From NCBI RefSeq assembly GCF_025717555.1, contig NZ_JAJIRP010000006.1, positions 124,243 through 188,242 on the forward strand: a DNA stretch of 64,000 nucleotides, read 5' to 3'. Positions 55,501-62,506 of the stretch are shown one piece after another. The stretch is from Paucibacter sp. B2R-40. Lineage in GTDB: Bacteria > Pseudomonadota > Gammaproteobacteria > Burkholderiales > Burkholderiaceae_C. The notes beneath the pieces are model-generated. The model had not been told where the DNA came from. It ran no database searches and saw only the letters and a program-made list of their open reading frames with translations. Each line of letters begins with the position of its first letter. The first letter of the stretch is position 1. Made by a program: the position numbers and the translations under genes.

Positions 55501-55775
55501 GAACCGGCCGGCAAACCGACCAAACCCAGCACGCCAGCGACTTGATGCAACTGCGCAGCGGCGGCTTGCAAAGCCGTCTGAGCGCTCGCATTCACCGACG
55601 CTGCGGCCTGCCCCTCGACACCCAATCCGGCCGCTGCGGTCTGACGATTTTCACCATCGCGCAAGAGACGGCGCAGGGTCTTGTGAACCGCTTCGAGCGA
55701 GCGACGCAACTCCTCTTGCACCCAGGCAAGCGGGCTGAGGTCGGCGGGCAGCTCTGAGTCGCGTGCAATATCCAT
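49539..55775 (-). CDS. chpA: Pil-Chp hybrid sensor kinase ChpA/PilL (multi-Hpt CheA with CheW and receiver domains)
   Basis: This is a kinase of about 2078 aa that controls type IV pilus twitching and surface sensing through PilG and PilH. An N-terminal PilL/FimL-like region is followed by several Hpt modules: FHTLKGSARMVG near 748, a degenerate AHALSGSAA near 1097 and LHTLKGGARLTG near 1282. The CheA catalytic part has HLLRNSVSHGIE near 1642, FSDDGAGLNL and GRGVGMDVVRAEV. A CheW-like domain (about 1795-1930) and a C-terminal receiver (VVDDSLTVRRVTQ, Asp in LSDIEMPRMDG near 1994) complete it. ATG 55775 is preferred to TTG 55799, which would overlap pilJ. An Ala-Glu repeat sits near residue 984. 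Confidence 0.95.
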   Translation of the reverse strand: MDIARDSELPADLSPLAWVQEELRRSLEAVHKTLRRLLRDGENRQTAAAGLGVEGQAAASVNASAQTALQAAAAQLHQVAGVLGLVGLPAGSLVLRAAEQAVATLAEAPAKIDLARVETIERADFALLSLIARMLAGGSTASPLPSQTASPVSTLSLFPAYRDLQAMNGAERIHPADLWQFEWSWRHLPPDARVQALPAATVRPAFEAALLKHMRAPSAEHARSLSELSAGLAMGLDAPRSKTLWQLAAAMFEAQALGLLEVDALVKRLGSRLLSQMRAVAQGDAGVNERLAQDLLFFCAQSSTLALAQSAPRLQAALASYGLLDVAAGDYEDQTLGHIDPAWVTQARRRVVSAKDSWGSAAEGDSQRANALNEQFVALAESLQKLFPSGEVLAESLQRAVVATLRSEAPPPPALAMEVATSLLYVEAALDDAAFDQPEQAERVRRLAGRIESVARGGEPEPLEAWMEDLYRRVSDRQTLGSVVQELRVNLSEIERQADEYFRDPSQRERLIPVPGQLQAMRGVLTVLGLDQASLACLRMRDEVDELANTEVDVERGGPRELFDRLANNLGALGFLIDMLSVQPQLAKRMFVFDEASGRLNPVMGRRSGANQVPPLSPPPLLPAHDVVELGAAAAAAVVPVPAVPSVPAPVAAAAPVQADLPVLDFALELPPEQPVSRAPEPTLPALAVVQELPAPAAAAASAVPHDPEMQEIFLEEATEVLANARAALATLQEAPSEREALTVLRRAFHTLKGSARMVGMDAFGEGAWACEQLYNARLAEAVPTGDAALLSFTNEALDYLGAWCAQIAAQQPVSHLSEHLRHAADALRLGAAASPAVQVPATEWPATSVEIAPLDLAPAALESLELLDLRELPELQELEDLEHAETLLPDLAQVSGESAAPAEPADLDQEIAAEELPFELHLPSEALEQAAPVFELPEFELRLDLGEEIEQQLFVASTPLPLVPVEPVADAHIDAATEAEAEAEAEAEGTAEPIIARTPVRAAFEPVLVKGGRAVDEPPPETQVEPELLSEAGLLDESLDEQFKMIGNLPVKLELFNIFLNEADELSRRLATSLAEWALELNRPVPANCEALAHALSGSAAAVKFDDLATLTRAMEHALGRAGRASRYSEAEAQLFVGAADQVRQLLHQFAAGFLKTFDPDTLAQLRAYEPNLEPNSRFGELSDLEDDGKHWRDSRPGAASAALETVETLEALEFGTALTPSADADEVEPGLPDEIDPVLLPIFEEEARDLLRDLHAALREWVAKPSDLRCASACMRALHTLKGGARLTGAMRLGEQAHALESALERAVANGLPLPADLLGLQAGADALEVSFEQLGVAAPAPASLAVVPPVVEALAEPIVEPLVEPSAAPSTEPSVEAEAAPVSEAVAESLAELAAEAVAPALLVEAPASSPASPTQPVAGGPQIDWSRFTASPQDEGTEAAATGLQALVRVRGSLLERMAAQAGEVSIRRARLESELAQMKGSLLDLDDNLGRLRSQLRELELQAESQLGGQQELRQAKAGSADFDPLEFDRYTRFQELTRMMAESVGDVATVQRALQRNVQLGEDELAAQSRLTRELQDDLLRTRMVEFESLAERLHRVVRQAARDAGRQARLEIVGAQTELDRSVLERMAGAFEHLLRNSVSHGIEPAEARIAMGKDPIGTLRLTVSQEGNEVLLNFSDDGAGLNLERIRARGLHLGLLQEGKAGVLDEAALMQLIFTPGFSTAAQVTELSGRGVGMDVVRAEVSTLGGSIETSSVSGQGTAFKLRLPLTTALTQVVLLRCGEQVVAVPAGLMDSLQRVPTEQVEAAYASGTLQFGGEALPFYWLGGLLGLAGRGHGHGKNMSVVLVRSAQQRIALHIDEVLGNQEVVVKNLGPQLSRVPGLAGISLLASGEVALIYNPVALSTWYGVAAQQRLALLRQQLEPGAEVDQAIPVEAEHVLAPLVLVVDDSLTVRRVTQRLLEREGYRVQLAKDGLDAMECLAAEELPAMVLSDIEMPRMDGFDLVRNMRADPRLAGLPVVMITSRIAQKHRDYAEQLGVNHYLGKPYDEELLLSLIAGYTSSQFAAEHVPPQSI
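52809..52838. repeat. Hexanucleotide microsatellite inside chpA
   Basis: Five perfect TTCTGC units on the plus strand encode an Ala-Glu run in an acidic linker of ChpA. Because the unit is six bases, slippage changes the linker by two residues without a frameshift. Confidence 0.85.
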
Positions 55776-55791
55776 GCTCAGGTCCCTGGCC

Positions 55792-58092
55792 TCAAGCAAC
55801 CTTGAAGCGAGCCACCGACTGCTTCAATGCGTCTGCCGAACGGGACAACTCGTGCACCATCTGGGCGGTCGAACGCGTACCCTCACTGGTCTGCTCGGTC
55901 ACCGCAAAAATATGCTGAATATTCGATGCCACCTCATTCGCCGACTGCGCCTCGCTGAGCGCCTGGCTTGAAATCTGCGCAATCAATTCATCCAGGCGGC
56001 GCGAGACCGTGTCAATTTCCTCCAAGGCGCGGCCGGCCGCATCGGACAAACGCGTGCCTTGCACCACGCCCAGCGTCGAGCGTTCCATCGCCGCCACCGC
56101 GTCATGGGTATCGGTCTGAATCGTCTTGACCAAGGCCGCAATCTGGCGCGTCGCATCACCCGAGCGCTCGGCCAAGCGCTGCACTTCCTCGGCCACCACC
56201 GAGAAGCCGCGCCCCGCCTCGCCGGCCGACGCCGCCTGGATCGCCGCATTCAGCGCCAGCACATTGGTTTGCTCGGTAATGTCCGAGATCAGCTCGGTAA
56301 TTTCGCCAATCTCTTGCGACGATTCGCCCAGCCGTTTGATGCGTTTGGAGGTCTCCTGGATATGCTCGCGGATTGAATTCATGCCGCTGATATTGTTCTG
56401 CATCGCCTGCAAGCCAGACTCGGCCGCTTGGCGCGACTGCCGCGCAACGGTCGCGGTGGCCTGGGCCTGATTCGACACCTCATTGATGCGCCCGGCCATT
56501 TGCAGCACGGCTTCGCCGGTTGAGCGGATTTCGTGCAGCTGCTCTTTCGACGCGGCCAGCAGATCGGTCGAGGTCTGGTCGACCTGGCCGGTGGTGTCGG
56601 TTACCCGGGAAGCCGTCAGTTGCACCTGGCTGACCAAGTTACGCAATTCTTCGACGGTGTAGTTGACCGAGTCGGCGATCGCGCCGGTGATGTCCTCGGT
56701 CACGGTGGCTTGTTGGGTCAAGTCCCCCTCGGCCACCGCTTGCAATTCGTTCATCAAGCGCAAAATCGCGCCCTGATTGGCGTCATTGACGCGTTTGGCT
56801 TCTTGCTCCTGCGCCTCGGCCTCGGCCTTTTGCGACTCAGCCATGGCTGCGCGTTGCGCTTGACCGCTGACGTACAGGCGCAAGAATCCCAAAGCGCCGA
56901 CCACCAAGGCGGTCAAGGAAGCCAGCATCAAAGCCAGCAAGCCCAAGCTGATGCCACCGGCCGACTCCAGCTCCAGGGCCACTTGCTCCAGGCCTTTGCG
57001 CAGGCCCTCGCTGTCTCCCAGAATGCTGCTCTGCGCCTCGCGCGCCGACACCAGGCCTTGCAAATTGCCCAGGATCGCCGTCGCCTGTGTGCGGGTTTGA
57101 TCGTATTGCTTGAGCAGGCTGACCAAGCGGGTGCGCAGTTGGCCGTCTTTGGCGGCTGCCAAACGCAACTCGGCACTGCCATTGAGCAGCGCATCGGTGA
57201 TCAGCTTGAAGGAATTCAAATCCTTGCCCAGCAAGAACACCGCCTCAGGGCTGACACCCTCTTGGGTCAGAAATTCATTCGCGCTCTTGCCAATACGCTG
57301 GGTCAGCATCACCAATTGGCCGGCCGCCGCGATCTCTCCGGCCGAGCCGCCTTGTTGCAATGATTCGGCCGCCACCGCCTCGGCACTTTCCAGCAAGTCA
57401 GCCGACTGCCGATTGATCGCCCGCAGGGCCGCCGCCACTTCGGTCAAGACCTTTTCTTGCGACTGCACCAATTGACCGTTTTTAGACGCCCGCTCCACCA
57501 GCGGCATCACCACCGCCAAGCTCGGCTGCACGGCCGCAGCCGCTGGGGCCAGCTCCCCTTCGCCACCGCGCAAATTGTTCACCACCGAGCTCAAGATGCC
57601 GGTACTTTCCTTCAACTCGGCGAACGCCGCCGGCGTGCCGATCAAGGCCGCTGACACGGATTTGGCCATGCGCTGCGAATGCATCAAGGCCTGGCCGGTG
57701 GCCCGCACCTGCGCTGCGCTGCGGGACGCGCCCACCAAGCTCAAACTCACCGTCGCGGCCGTACCCAGCAGGCCCAAGGCCACCAAGGCCGTCAGCACGG
57801 CCTGGCGGCGCCCACTGCTGGGCTTCACCGCAGGCACCCGATGGAGCCCATTTTCGGCGGCGGAAACAGTGGAGGCAAAGGTCGCTGTGGTCTCCCCAAA
57901 TTCGGTGCTGGCGGCCTCCGTGGGCAAGGACTCGGCAATGATGGAGACGGCTGCATCGGGCTGTCTGCCCAAGCTGTCCGGCCCAGGCGCGGCAGCAGGC
58001 AAGGCATTGCCAGTCTGCACGGAAGCGCCTTGGTGCGCTGCCAGCTCCGCCTCGGTCTTACCCAGGTTCTTGATCTTGTCCAGGAAGCTCAT
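55792..58092 (-). CDS. pilJ: Type IV pilus methyl-accepting chemotaxis protein PilJ
   Basis: This is a 766-aa inner-membrane chemoreceptor of the Pil-Chp system, proposed to sense pilin in the periplasm. The N-terminal cytoplasmic extension is about 95 residues, longer than I expect for PilJ. TM1 is near 95-115 ([20 protein letters not shown]). The periplasmic PilJ domain pair spans about 120-370, TM2 is near 375-403, then HAMP-like and coiled-coil regions, and the MCP signalling tip [20 protein letters not shown] lies near 640. Its stop precedes the chpA start by 16 bp. No methyltransferase (pilK) gene is in the cluster. Confidence 0.95.
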   Translation of the reverse strand: MSFLDKIKNLGKTEAELAAHQGASVQTGNALPAAAPGPDSLGRQPDAAVSIIAESLPTEAASTEFGETTATFASTVSAAENGLHRVPAVKPSSGRRQAVLTALVALGLLGTAATVSLSLVGASRSAAQVRATGQALMHSQRMAKSVSAALIGTPAAFAELKESTGILSSVVNNLRGGEGELAPAAAAVQPSLAVVMPLVERASKNGQLVQSQEKVLTEVAAALRAINRQSADLLESAEAVAAESLQQGGSAGEIAAAGQLVMLTQRIGKSANEFLTQEGVSPEAVFLLGKDLNSFKLITDALLNGSAELRLAAAKDGQLRTRLVSLLKQYDQTRTQATAILGNLQGLVSAREAQSSILGDSEGLRKGLEQVALELESAGGISLGLLALMLASLTALVVGALGFLRLYVSGQAQRAAMAESQKAEAEAQEQEAKRVNDANQGAILRLMNELQAVAEGDLTQQATVTEDITGAIADSVNYTVEELRNLVSQVQLTASRVTDTTGQVDQTSTDLLAASKEQLHEIRSTGEAVLQMAGRINEVSNQAQATATVARQSRQAAESGLQAMQNNISGMNSIREHIQETSKRIKRLGESSQEIGEITELISDITEQTNVLALNAAIQAASAGEAGRGFSVVAEEVQRLAERSGDATRQIAALVKTIQTDTHDAVAAMERSTLGVVQGTRLSDAAGRALEEIDTVSRRLDELIAQISSQALSEAQSANEVASNIQHIFAVTEQTSEGTRSTAQMVHELSRSADALKQSVARFKVA

Positions 58093-58153
58093 CTCACCCT
58101 CGTTCTTCGTTGGTTAAGCGGGCTTGAACCCAGCTTGTACTTGCTAAACCGAA

Positions 58154-58744
58154 TCAAACCACAACTCGCAAGAACTGTTCATGCCTAGAAAGGGCATCCA
58201 AATGCAGCTGTTGCCAAGATCGCCCCTCGGCGTCACGCATATGCGGGCCGGCAAAACGGGGTCGTTTCAAAGCAACTTCCTTCCCCGTTTCATCCAAGCG
58301 GGGCCGCTGGTCGCCGTCGCTGGCTTCATCCAGCAACGTCAACTGCTCATCGCCACGCAGACCGACCAAGCGGTCCACCAACAAGGCGCAATTGATATGC
58401 AACTCGGGGTTCAATGACACCAGCCGTGTTTGCGCGCTGTCGGCTCGCAACTCGGAACGCACGGCGCCGGTCTCCCGCAGGCCCAAGAACATGGCCAGAT
58501 CCACCACCGTGAACAAACCGCCGCGCAGATTTGCCACCCCCACCATCCAAGGCTTTGCATAGGGCACGGGCTTGATGGCAACCGGCGTGAAGATTTCGGC
58601 CGCCTGCTTCAAAGATAAAAGCAGGCCGTAGCCTCCACATTCGACCGCCAGCCAACTGGCGACCTCGGTCTTTTGTTCGCGCGCATCTTGCATGCGCTGC
58701 GCCAGACGTTGCTGGAGCTCCCGCAGGGCTTGCTTATTACTCAT
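58154..58744 (-). CDS. pilI: CheW-like scaffold protein PilI
   Basis: This is a 196-aa cytoplasmic adaptor linking PilJ to ChpA. The CheW fold spans about residues 25-175, with EVASWLAVECGGYGLLLSLK, the IKPVPYAKPWMVGVANLRGG segment typical of CheW and NCALLVDRLVGLR. It is the third gene of the cluster, 13 bp after pilH and 61 bp before pilJ. The start ATG 58744 has AGGGCC upstream. Confidence 0.93.
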   Translation of the reverse strand: MSNKQALRELQQRLAQRMQDAREQKTEVASWLAVECGGYGLLLSLKQAAEIFTPVAIKPVPYAKPWMVGVANLRGGLFTVVDLAMFLGLRETGAVRSELRADSAQTRLVSLNPELHINCALLVDRLVGLRGDEQLTLLDEASDGDQRPRLDETGKEVALKRPRFAGPHMRDAEGRSWQQLHLDALSRHEQFLRVVV

Positions 58745-58757
58745 TGCCGAGCAGGCC

Positions 58758-59123
58758 CTAGCCCAGTGCCTTGATCTTGGCCAACAACTCCTCGGCTTTG
58801 ACCGGCTTCACAACATAGTCGCGCGCGCCCTGACGCATGCCCCAGACCTTGTCGGTTTCTTGGCCCTTGCTGGTGCACATGATCACCGGTACAGCGGCAA
58901 AGCGTTCGTCGCGGGTGATGGTGCGGGTCAGTTGGAAGCCGTTTTGGCCCGGCATCACCACGTCCATCAAGATCAGATCGGGCGTCTGCTCGGCCAAGCG
59001 CTTCATCGCTTCCTCGCCGTTTTCTGCGGTGCGGACGGTGAAGCCGCGCTTGATCAGCATCTCGCTGAGAACGTGCAACTCGGTCTTGGAATCATCGACC
59101 AGCAGGATGTTTTGGATAGGCAT
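58758..59123 (-). CDS. pilH: Type IV pilus response regulator PilH
   Basis: This is a 121-aa single-domain CheY-like receiver. ATG 59123 follows GAGGA and gives MPIQNILLVDDSKTE. Acidic pocket DD, phospho-acceptor in LILMDVVMPGQNGFQL, Thr/Ser switch in VIMCTSKGQ and Lys in YVVKPVK are present. In Pseudomonas PilH acts opposite to PilG, linked to retraction through PilT. It lies 54 bp downstream of pilG and 13 bp before pilI. Confidence 0.92.
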   Translation of the reverse strand: MPIQNILLVDDSKTELHVLSEMLIKRGFTVRTAENGEEAMKRLAEQTPDLILMDVVMPGQNGFQLTRTITRDERFAAVPVIMCTSKGQETDKVWGMRQGARDYVVKPVKAEELLAKIKALG

Positions 59124-59177
59124 AGGTTGTTCCTCAGGCCAGAGCGGCGACAAAGGCGGGGCGCAAATAGCGAAACA

Positions 59178-59627
59178 TCAAACGCCGCGCCGGTGCGCCA
59201 GCACAGCCTTCAGCAATTGATCTTTGGTGAAGGGTTTGGTCAGATAGTCTTGCGAGCCCACCATGCGGCCGCGCGCTTTGTCGAACAAACCGTCCTTGCT
59301 GGACAGCATGATCACCGGCACGCCGGCGAAGGCAGGGTTGCGTTTGATGATGGCGCAGGTCTGATAGCCATCCAAGCGCGGCATCAAGATGTCGCAAAAC
59401 ACCAGATCCGGCTGATAGTCGCTCAGCTTGGCGAGCGCATCAAAGCCGTCCTCGGCCAGCACCACCTCGTGCCCGCCTTGCTTGAGGAAGATCTCGGCGC
59501 TGCGCCGGATGGTGTTGCTGTCGTCGATGACCAGCACCTTGGCCACCGCAGCGTCGCCTGCAACACTGCCGAGTAGATTGCCAGGCGCTTTGCCATTTGC
59601 GTTGCCTTCAGGAACTTGCACGTCCAA
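59178..59627 (-). CDS. pilG: Type IV pilus response regulator PilG
   Basis: This is a 149-aa CheY-like receiver, the first gene of the pil-chp operon. Receiver residues are LVIDDSNTIRRSAEIFLKQG, LVFCDILMPRLDGYQT (phospho-Asp), IMLSSKDG and YLTKPFTKDQLL. The TTG start at 59627 has GGGGAG about seven bases upstream; GTG 59621 is an alternative. The N-terminal 27 residues before the receiver are a short extension of unknown use. PilG promotes pilus extension through PilB in Pseudomonas. Confidence 0.92.
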   Translation of the reverse strand: MDVQVPEGNANGKAPGNLLGSVAGDAAVAKVLVIDDSNTIRRSAEIFLKQGGHEVVLAEDGFDALAKLSDYQPDLVFCDILMPRLDGYQTCAIIKRNPAFAGVPVIMLSSKDGLFDKARGRMVGSQDYLTKPFTKDQLLKAVLAHRRGV

Positions 59628-59736
59628 GCTGTTCTCCCCTCACCAACAAACAAGTGGCCTAGCCTAGCGCCCCACATCAACGCAGTGTGACATGCCGACC
59701 CGGCCGTCACGCATTGTTACGTGGGTCGACACCCGT

Positions 59737-59916
59737 TCAGATGCGGACCATCTCGAAGTCATCTTTGCGCGCCCCGCATTCCGGGCAGGTCCAATTCATA
59801 TCGACAGCGGCCCACAAGGTGCCGGGCGCGATGCCATGTTCGGGGTCGCCGGTAGCCTCGTCGTAAATCCAGCCACAGATCAGGCACATCCAAGTACTCG
59901 CACTAGCTTCGGTCAC
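59737..59916 (-). CDS. Rubredoxin (59 aa, GTG start)
   Basis: This is a 59-aa electron carrier binding one iron by four cysteines. The translation reads MTEASASTWMCLICGWIYDE, then ATGDPEHGIAPGTLWAAVDM, then NWTCPECGARKDDFEMVRI. The CxxCGxxYD...GDPxxGIxPGT...WxCPxCGA pattern is diagnostic. The start is GTG 59916; the only internal ATGs come after the first half of the cluster or later. Position between pilG and thiD is, as I recall, conserved in Burkholderiales. It may serve alkane oxidation, oxygen or peroxide reduction; no partner reductase is nearby. Confidence 0.93.
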   Translation of the reverse strand: MTEASASTWMCLICGWIYDEATGDPEHGIAPGTLWAAVDMNWTCPECGARKDDFEMVRI

Positions 59917-59937
59917 GATAGGTATCTTTTTTGCTCA

Positions 59938-59957
59938 CTACAATGAGAAGATTGTAG
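59938..59957. promoter_or_regulatory. Inverted repeat in the rubredoxin/thiD intergenic region
   Basis: Perfect CTACAAT-N6-ATTGTAG palindrome about 22 bp upstream of the rubredoxin start. On the minus strand it contains a TACAAT -10-like element. It may be promoter or operator; no clear -35 is seen. Confidence 0.4.
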
Positions 59958-60139
59958 CCACGCCGGACGAGTCCGCCGTCGCTGGTGAATCGGCAAGAAT
60001 GCCACAGACTGTGGTCGTATTGCACAGTTATTGCACGCTTCACCGCGACCAGAATCCGGCCAAGCCTCTTGCCGCCTGCGGCCAGCCTATTGCAGCATTG
60101 ATAAAGCTTGCAGAACCCGTTCGATCGCGCCGCACAGCC

Positions 60140-61141
60140 ATGACAAAACCCGCCATTCCAGCCACCTCAGCGGCCGTCCTTGTCGACCCTGCGATGAGCC
60201 TCGAAGATCAAGAAGAAGCGCAAGCCCCGGCCTGCGTGATGAGCTTCAATGCCAGCGAAGCGAGCGGTGCCGGCGGCCTGGCTTGCGACATCGCCACCAT
60301 CGCCGCGATGGGCGCGCATTGCCTGCCGGTGGTGACGTCCATCATCTTGCGCGACACCGCCGAGACCTTCGAGCACCACACGCTGGACTCCGAGACCATC
60401 GCCGAACAGGCCCGCATGATCTTGGAAGATGTGCCGATCTCGGCCTGGAAGGTCGGCTTCCTCGGCAGCCCCGAGGGCATCAGCGCGGTGGCCGAGGTCC
60501 TGAGTGACTACCCCGATGTGCCCTTGGTCGCCTATCTGCCCAACGTCTCCTGGCTGGACGAGGAGCAGCAGCAGAGTTATCTGGACGCCTTTCGCGAGTT
60601 GGTGTTGCCGCAAACCCACGTCCTGGTCGGCAACCACAAGACCTTGACCGACTTTTTGCTGCCCGACTGGGACGCCGACCGCCCGGCCTCGCCGCGCGAA
60701 TTGGCGGTGGCCGCCGGCCAACATGGCACGGCGCATGTCTTGGTGACCGGCATCAGCATGGCCAACCAATTCGTCGACAACGTGCTGGCCAACTCGCTCG
60801 GCCCCATCACCGGTGAGAAGTTCGAGCGTCTGGACGCCAGCTTCATCGGCGCCGGCGACACGCTGTCGGCCTCGCTGGCCGCCTTGCTCTCGGTCGGGGC
60901 CGAGATTCACTCGGCCGTCGGCGAAGCGCTGTCCTTTTTGGATCAGGCGCTGGACGCCGGCTTCAGGCCCGGCATGGGCAACGCCATCCCCGACCGCTTC
61001 TTCTGGGCGCTGCCGCCCAGCGAGGAAGAGGAAGCCGCTGCGGCCGCCGAAGCTGCGGCTGCGGGTACCCTGCTGGCCGAGTCGGCCGTACCCGAGCCGG
61101 AAGACAGCCCGCCGACCCGCCCGTCGCGCCGCATGCATTAA
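60140..61141 (+). CDS. thiD: Hydroxymethylpyrimidine/phosphomethylpyrimidine kinase-like protein
   Basis: This is a 333-aa ribokinase-fold kinase of the ThiD type, which phosphorylates the HMP moiety of thiamine. ATG 60140 is used; the frame is open upstream but without family similarity. Recognisable pieces are ASEASGAGGLACDIATIAAMG (cf. the DPSGGAG loop), WKVGFLGSPE and the anion-hole/base motif FIGAGDTLSASLA. Pyrimidine-contact residues differ from E. coli ThiD, and a Glu/Ala-rich tail (about 295-333, EEEEAAAAAEAAAAG) is unusual. The assignment as ThiD rests on fold and on recalled synteny with rubredoxin and hemL. Confidence 0.82.
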   Translation: MTKPAIPATSAAVLVDPAMSLEDQEEAQAPACVMSFNASEASGAGGLACDIATIAAMGAHCLPVVTSIILRDTAETFEHHTLDSETIAEQARMILEDVPISAWKVGFLGSPEGISAVAEVLSDYPDVPLVAYLPNVSWLDEEQQQSYLDAFRELVLPQTHVLVGNHKTLTDFLLPDWDADRPASPRELAVAAGQHGTAHVLVTGISMANQFVDNVLANSLGPITGEKFERLDASFIGAGDTLSASLAALLSVGAEIHSAVGEALSFLDQALDAGFRPGMGNAIPDRFFWALPPSEEEEAAAAAEAAAAGTLLAESAVPEPEDSPPTRPSRRMH

Positions 61142-61182
61142 TTAGTTAGTTGGATAGATCAACCGTTTTCTCTCGCCCGCTC

Positions 61183-62469
61183 ATGTCCAAAAATCAAACT
61201 CTGTTCGAACGCGCCCAGCGCGTGATCCCCGGCGGCGTCAATTCTCCGGTGCGCGCGTTTCGCGCCGTCGGCGGCACCCCGCGCTTCATCACCCGCGGCG
61301 ACGGTGCCTATATCTATGACGCCGACGGTCAGCGCTATATCGACTACATCGGCTCCTGGGGCCCGATGATTCTGGGTCACGGTCACCCGGCGGTGCTGGA
61401 GGCGGTGATCAGCGCCGCGCGCGAAGGCTTCTCCTATGGCGCCCCGACCGAACGCGAAATCGAGCTGGCCGAAGAGATTCTCAAGTTGGTGCCCAGCATG
61501 GAACAGGTGCGCCTGGTCTCTTCCGGCACCGAGGCGACGATGAGCGCCATCCGCCTGGCGCGCGGCGCCACCGGGCGGAGCAAGTTCATCAAGTTCGAGG
61601 GCTGCTATCACGGCCACACCGATGCCTTGCTGGTCAAGGCGGGCTCGGGCCTTGCCACCTTTGGCCACCCGACCAGTGCCGGCGTGCCCGAAGAAGTGGC
61701 GCAGCACACCTTGGTGCTGGAGTTCAACCACTTGGCGCAGCTGGAAGAAGCCTTCCTGCTGCACGGCAAGTCGCTGGCCTGCGTGATCATCGAGCCGATT
61801 GCCGGCAATATGAACTTCGTGCGCACGCAAGTCGCCTATATGAAGCGGCTGCGCGAGCTCTGCACCGAGTCCGGCGCGCTCTTGGTGCTGGACGAGGTGA
61901 TGACCGGTTTTCGCGTTGGCTTAGCTTCCGCGCAGGGCCTTTACGCCCAGCTGATCCCCGGCTTCAAGCCCGACATCAGCGTGTTCGGCAAGGTCATCGG
62001 CGGCGGCATGCCGCTGGCGGCTTTCGGCGCCAGCCGCGAGATCATGAAGCACTTGGCTCCCTTGGGCGGCGTCTACCAAGCCGGCACCTTGAGTGGCAAC
62101 CCGGTCGCCACCGCCTGCGGCCTGGCAACGCTGCGCGAGATTCAAAAGCCCGGCTTCTTCGAGGCGCTGTCGGCCAAAACCCGCAGTCTGGTCGACGGCT
62201 TGGCGACGGTCGCCAAAGCCAATGGCGTGCCCTTCAGCGTTGACTGCGAAGGCGGCATGTTCGGCTTCTTCCTGATGGACAAGTTGCCGCAGGAATACCA
62301 GACGGTGATGACGACCGACAAGGCTAGATTCAACCAATTCTTCCACGCGATGCTCGACGCCGGTGTCTACCTGGCACCCGCGCTGTATGAAGCCGGCTTT
62401 GTGTCGGCCGCCCACAGCGAGGCCGATATCGAGGCCACGCTGGCAGCGGCCGCGCAAGCCTTGCGCTGA
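61183..62469 (+). CDS. hemL: Glutamate-1-semialdehyde 2,1-aminomutase
   Basis: This is a 428-aa PLP enzyme that converts glutamate-1-semialdehyde to 5-aminolevulinate, the first dedicated haem precursor in the C5 pathway. ATG 61183 gives [20 protein letters not shown], then [15 protein letters not shown]. Family motifs are [57 protein letters not shown] and the PLP-lysine in [17 protein letters not shown] near 267. The length is exactly that expected. It follows thiD by 41 bp on the same strand. Confidence 0.98.
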   Translation: MSKNQTLFERAQRVIPGGVNSPVRAFRAVGGTPRFITRGDGAYIYDADGQRYIDYIGSWGPMILGHGHPAVLEAVISAAREGFSYGAPTEREIELAEEILKLVPSMEQVRLVSSGTEATMSAIRLARGATGRSKFIKFEGCYHGHTDALLVKAGSGLATFGHPTSAGVPEEVAQHTLVLEFNHLAQLEEAFLLHGKSLACVIIEPIAGNMNFVRTQVAYMKRLRELCTESGALLVLDEVMTGFRVGLASAQGLYAQLIPGFKPDISVFGKVIGGGMPLAAFGASREIMKHLAPLGGVYQAGTLSGNPVATACGLATLREIQKPGFFEALSAKTRSLVDGLATVAKANGVPFSVDCEGGMFGFFLMDKLPQEYQTVMTTDKARFNQFFHAMLDAGVYLAPALYEAGFVSAAHSEADIEATLAAAAQALR

Positions 62470-62506
62470 TCCGCGCTGATTCGACATTAGCCAACCTCGG
62501 TTCAAG

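Noticed and set aside
59917-60139. Thiamine pyrophosphate riboswitch upstream of thiD
   Set aside because: No CUGAGA-type conserved core or paired stems of a THI element could be found.
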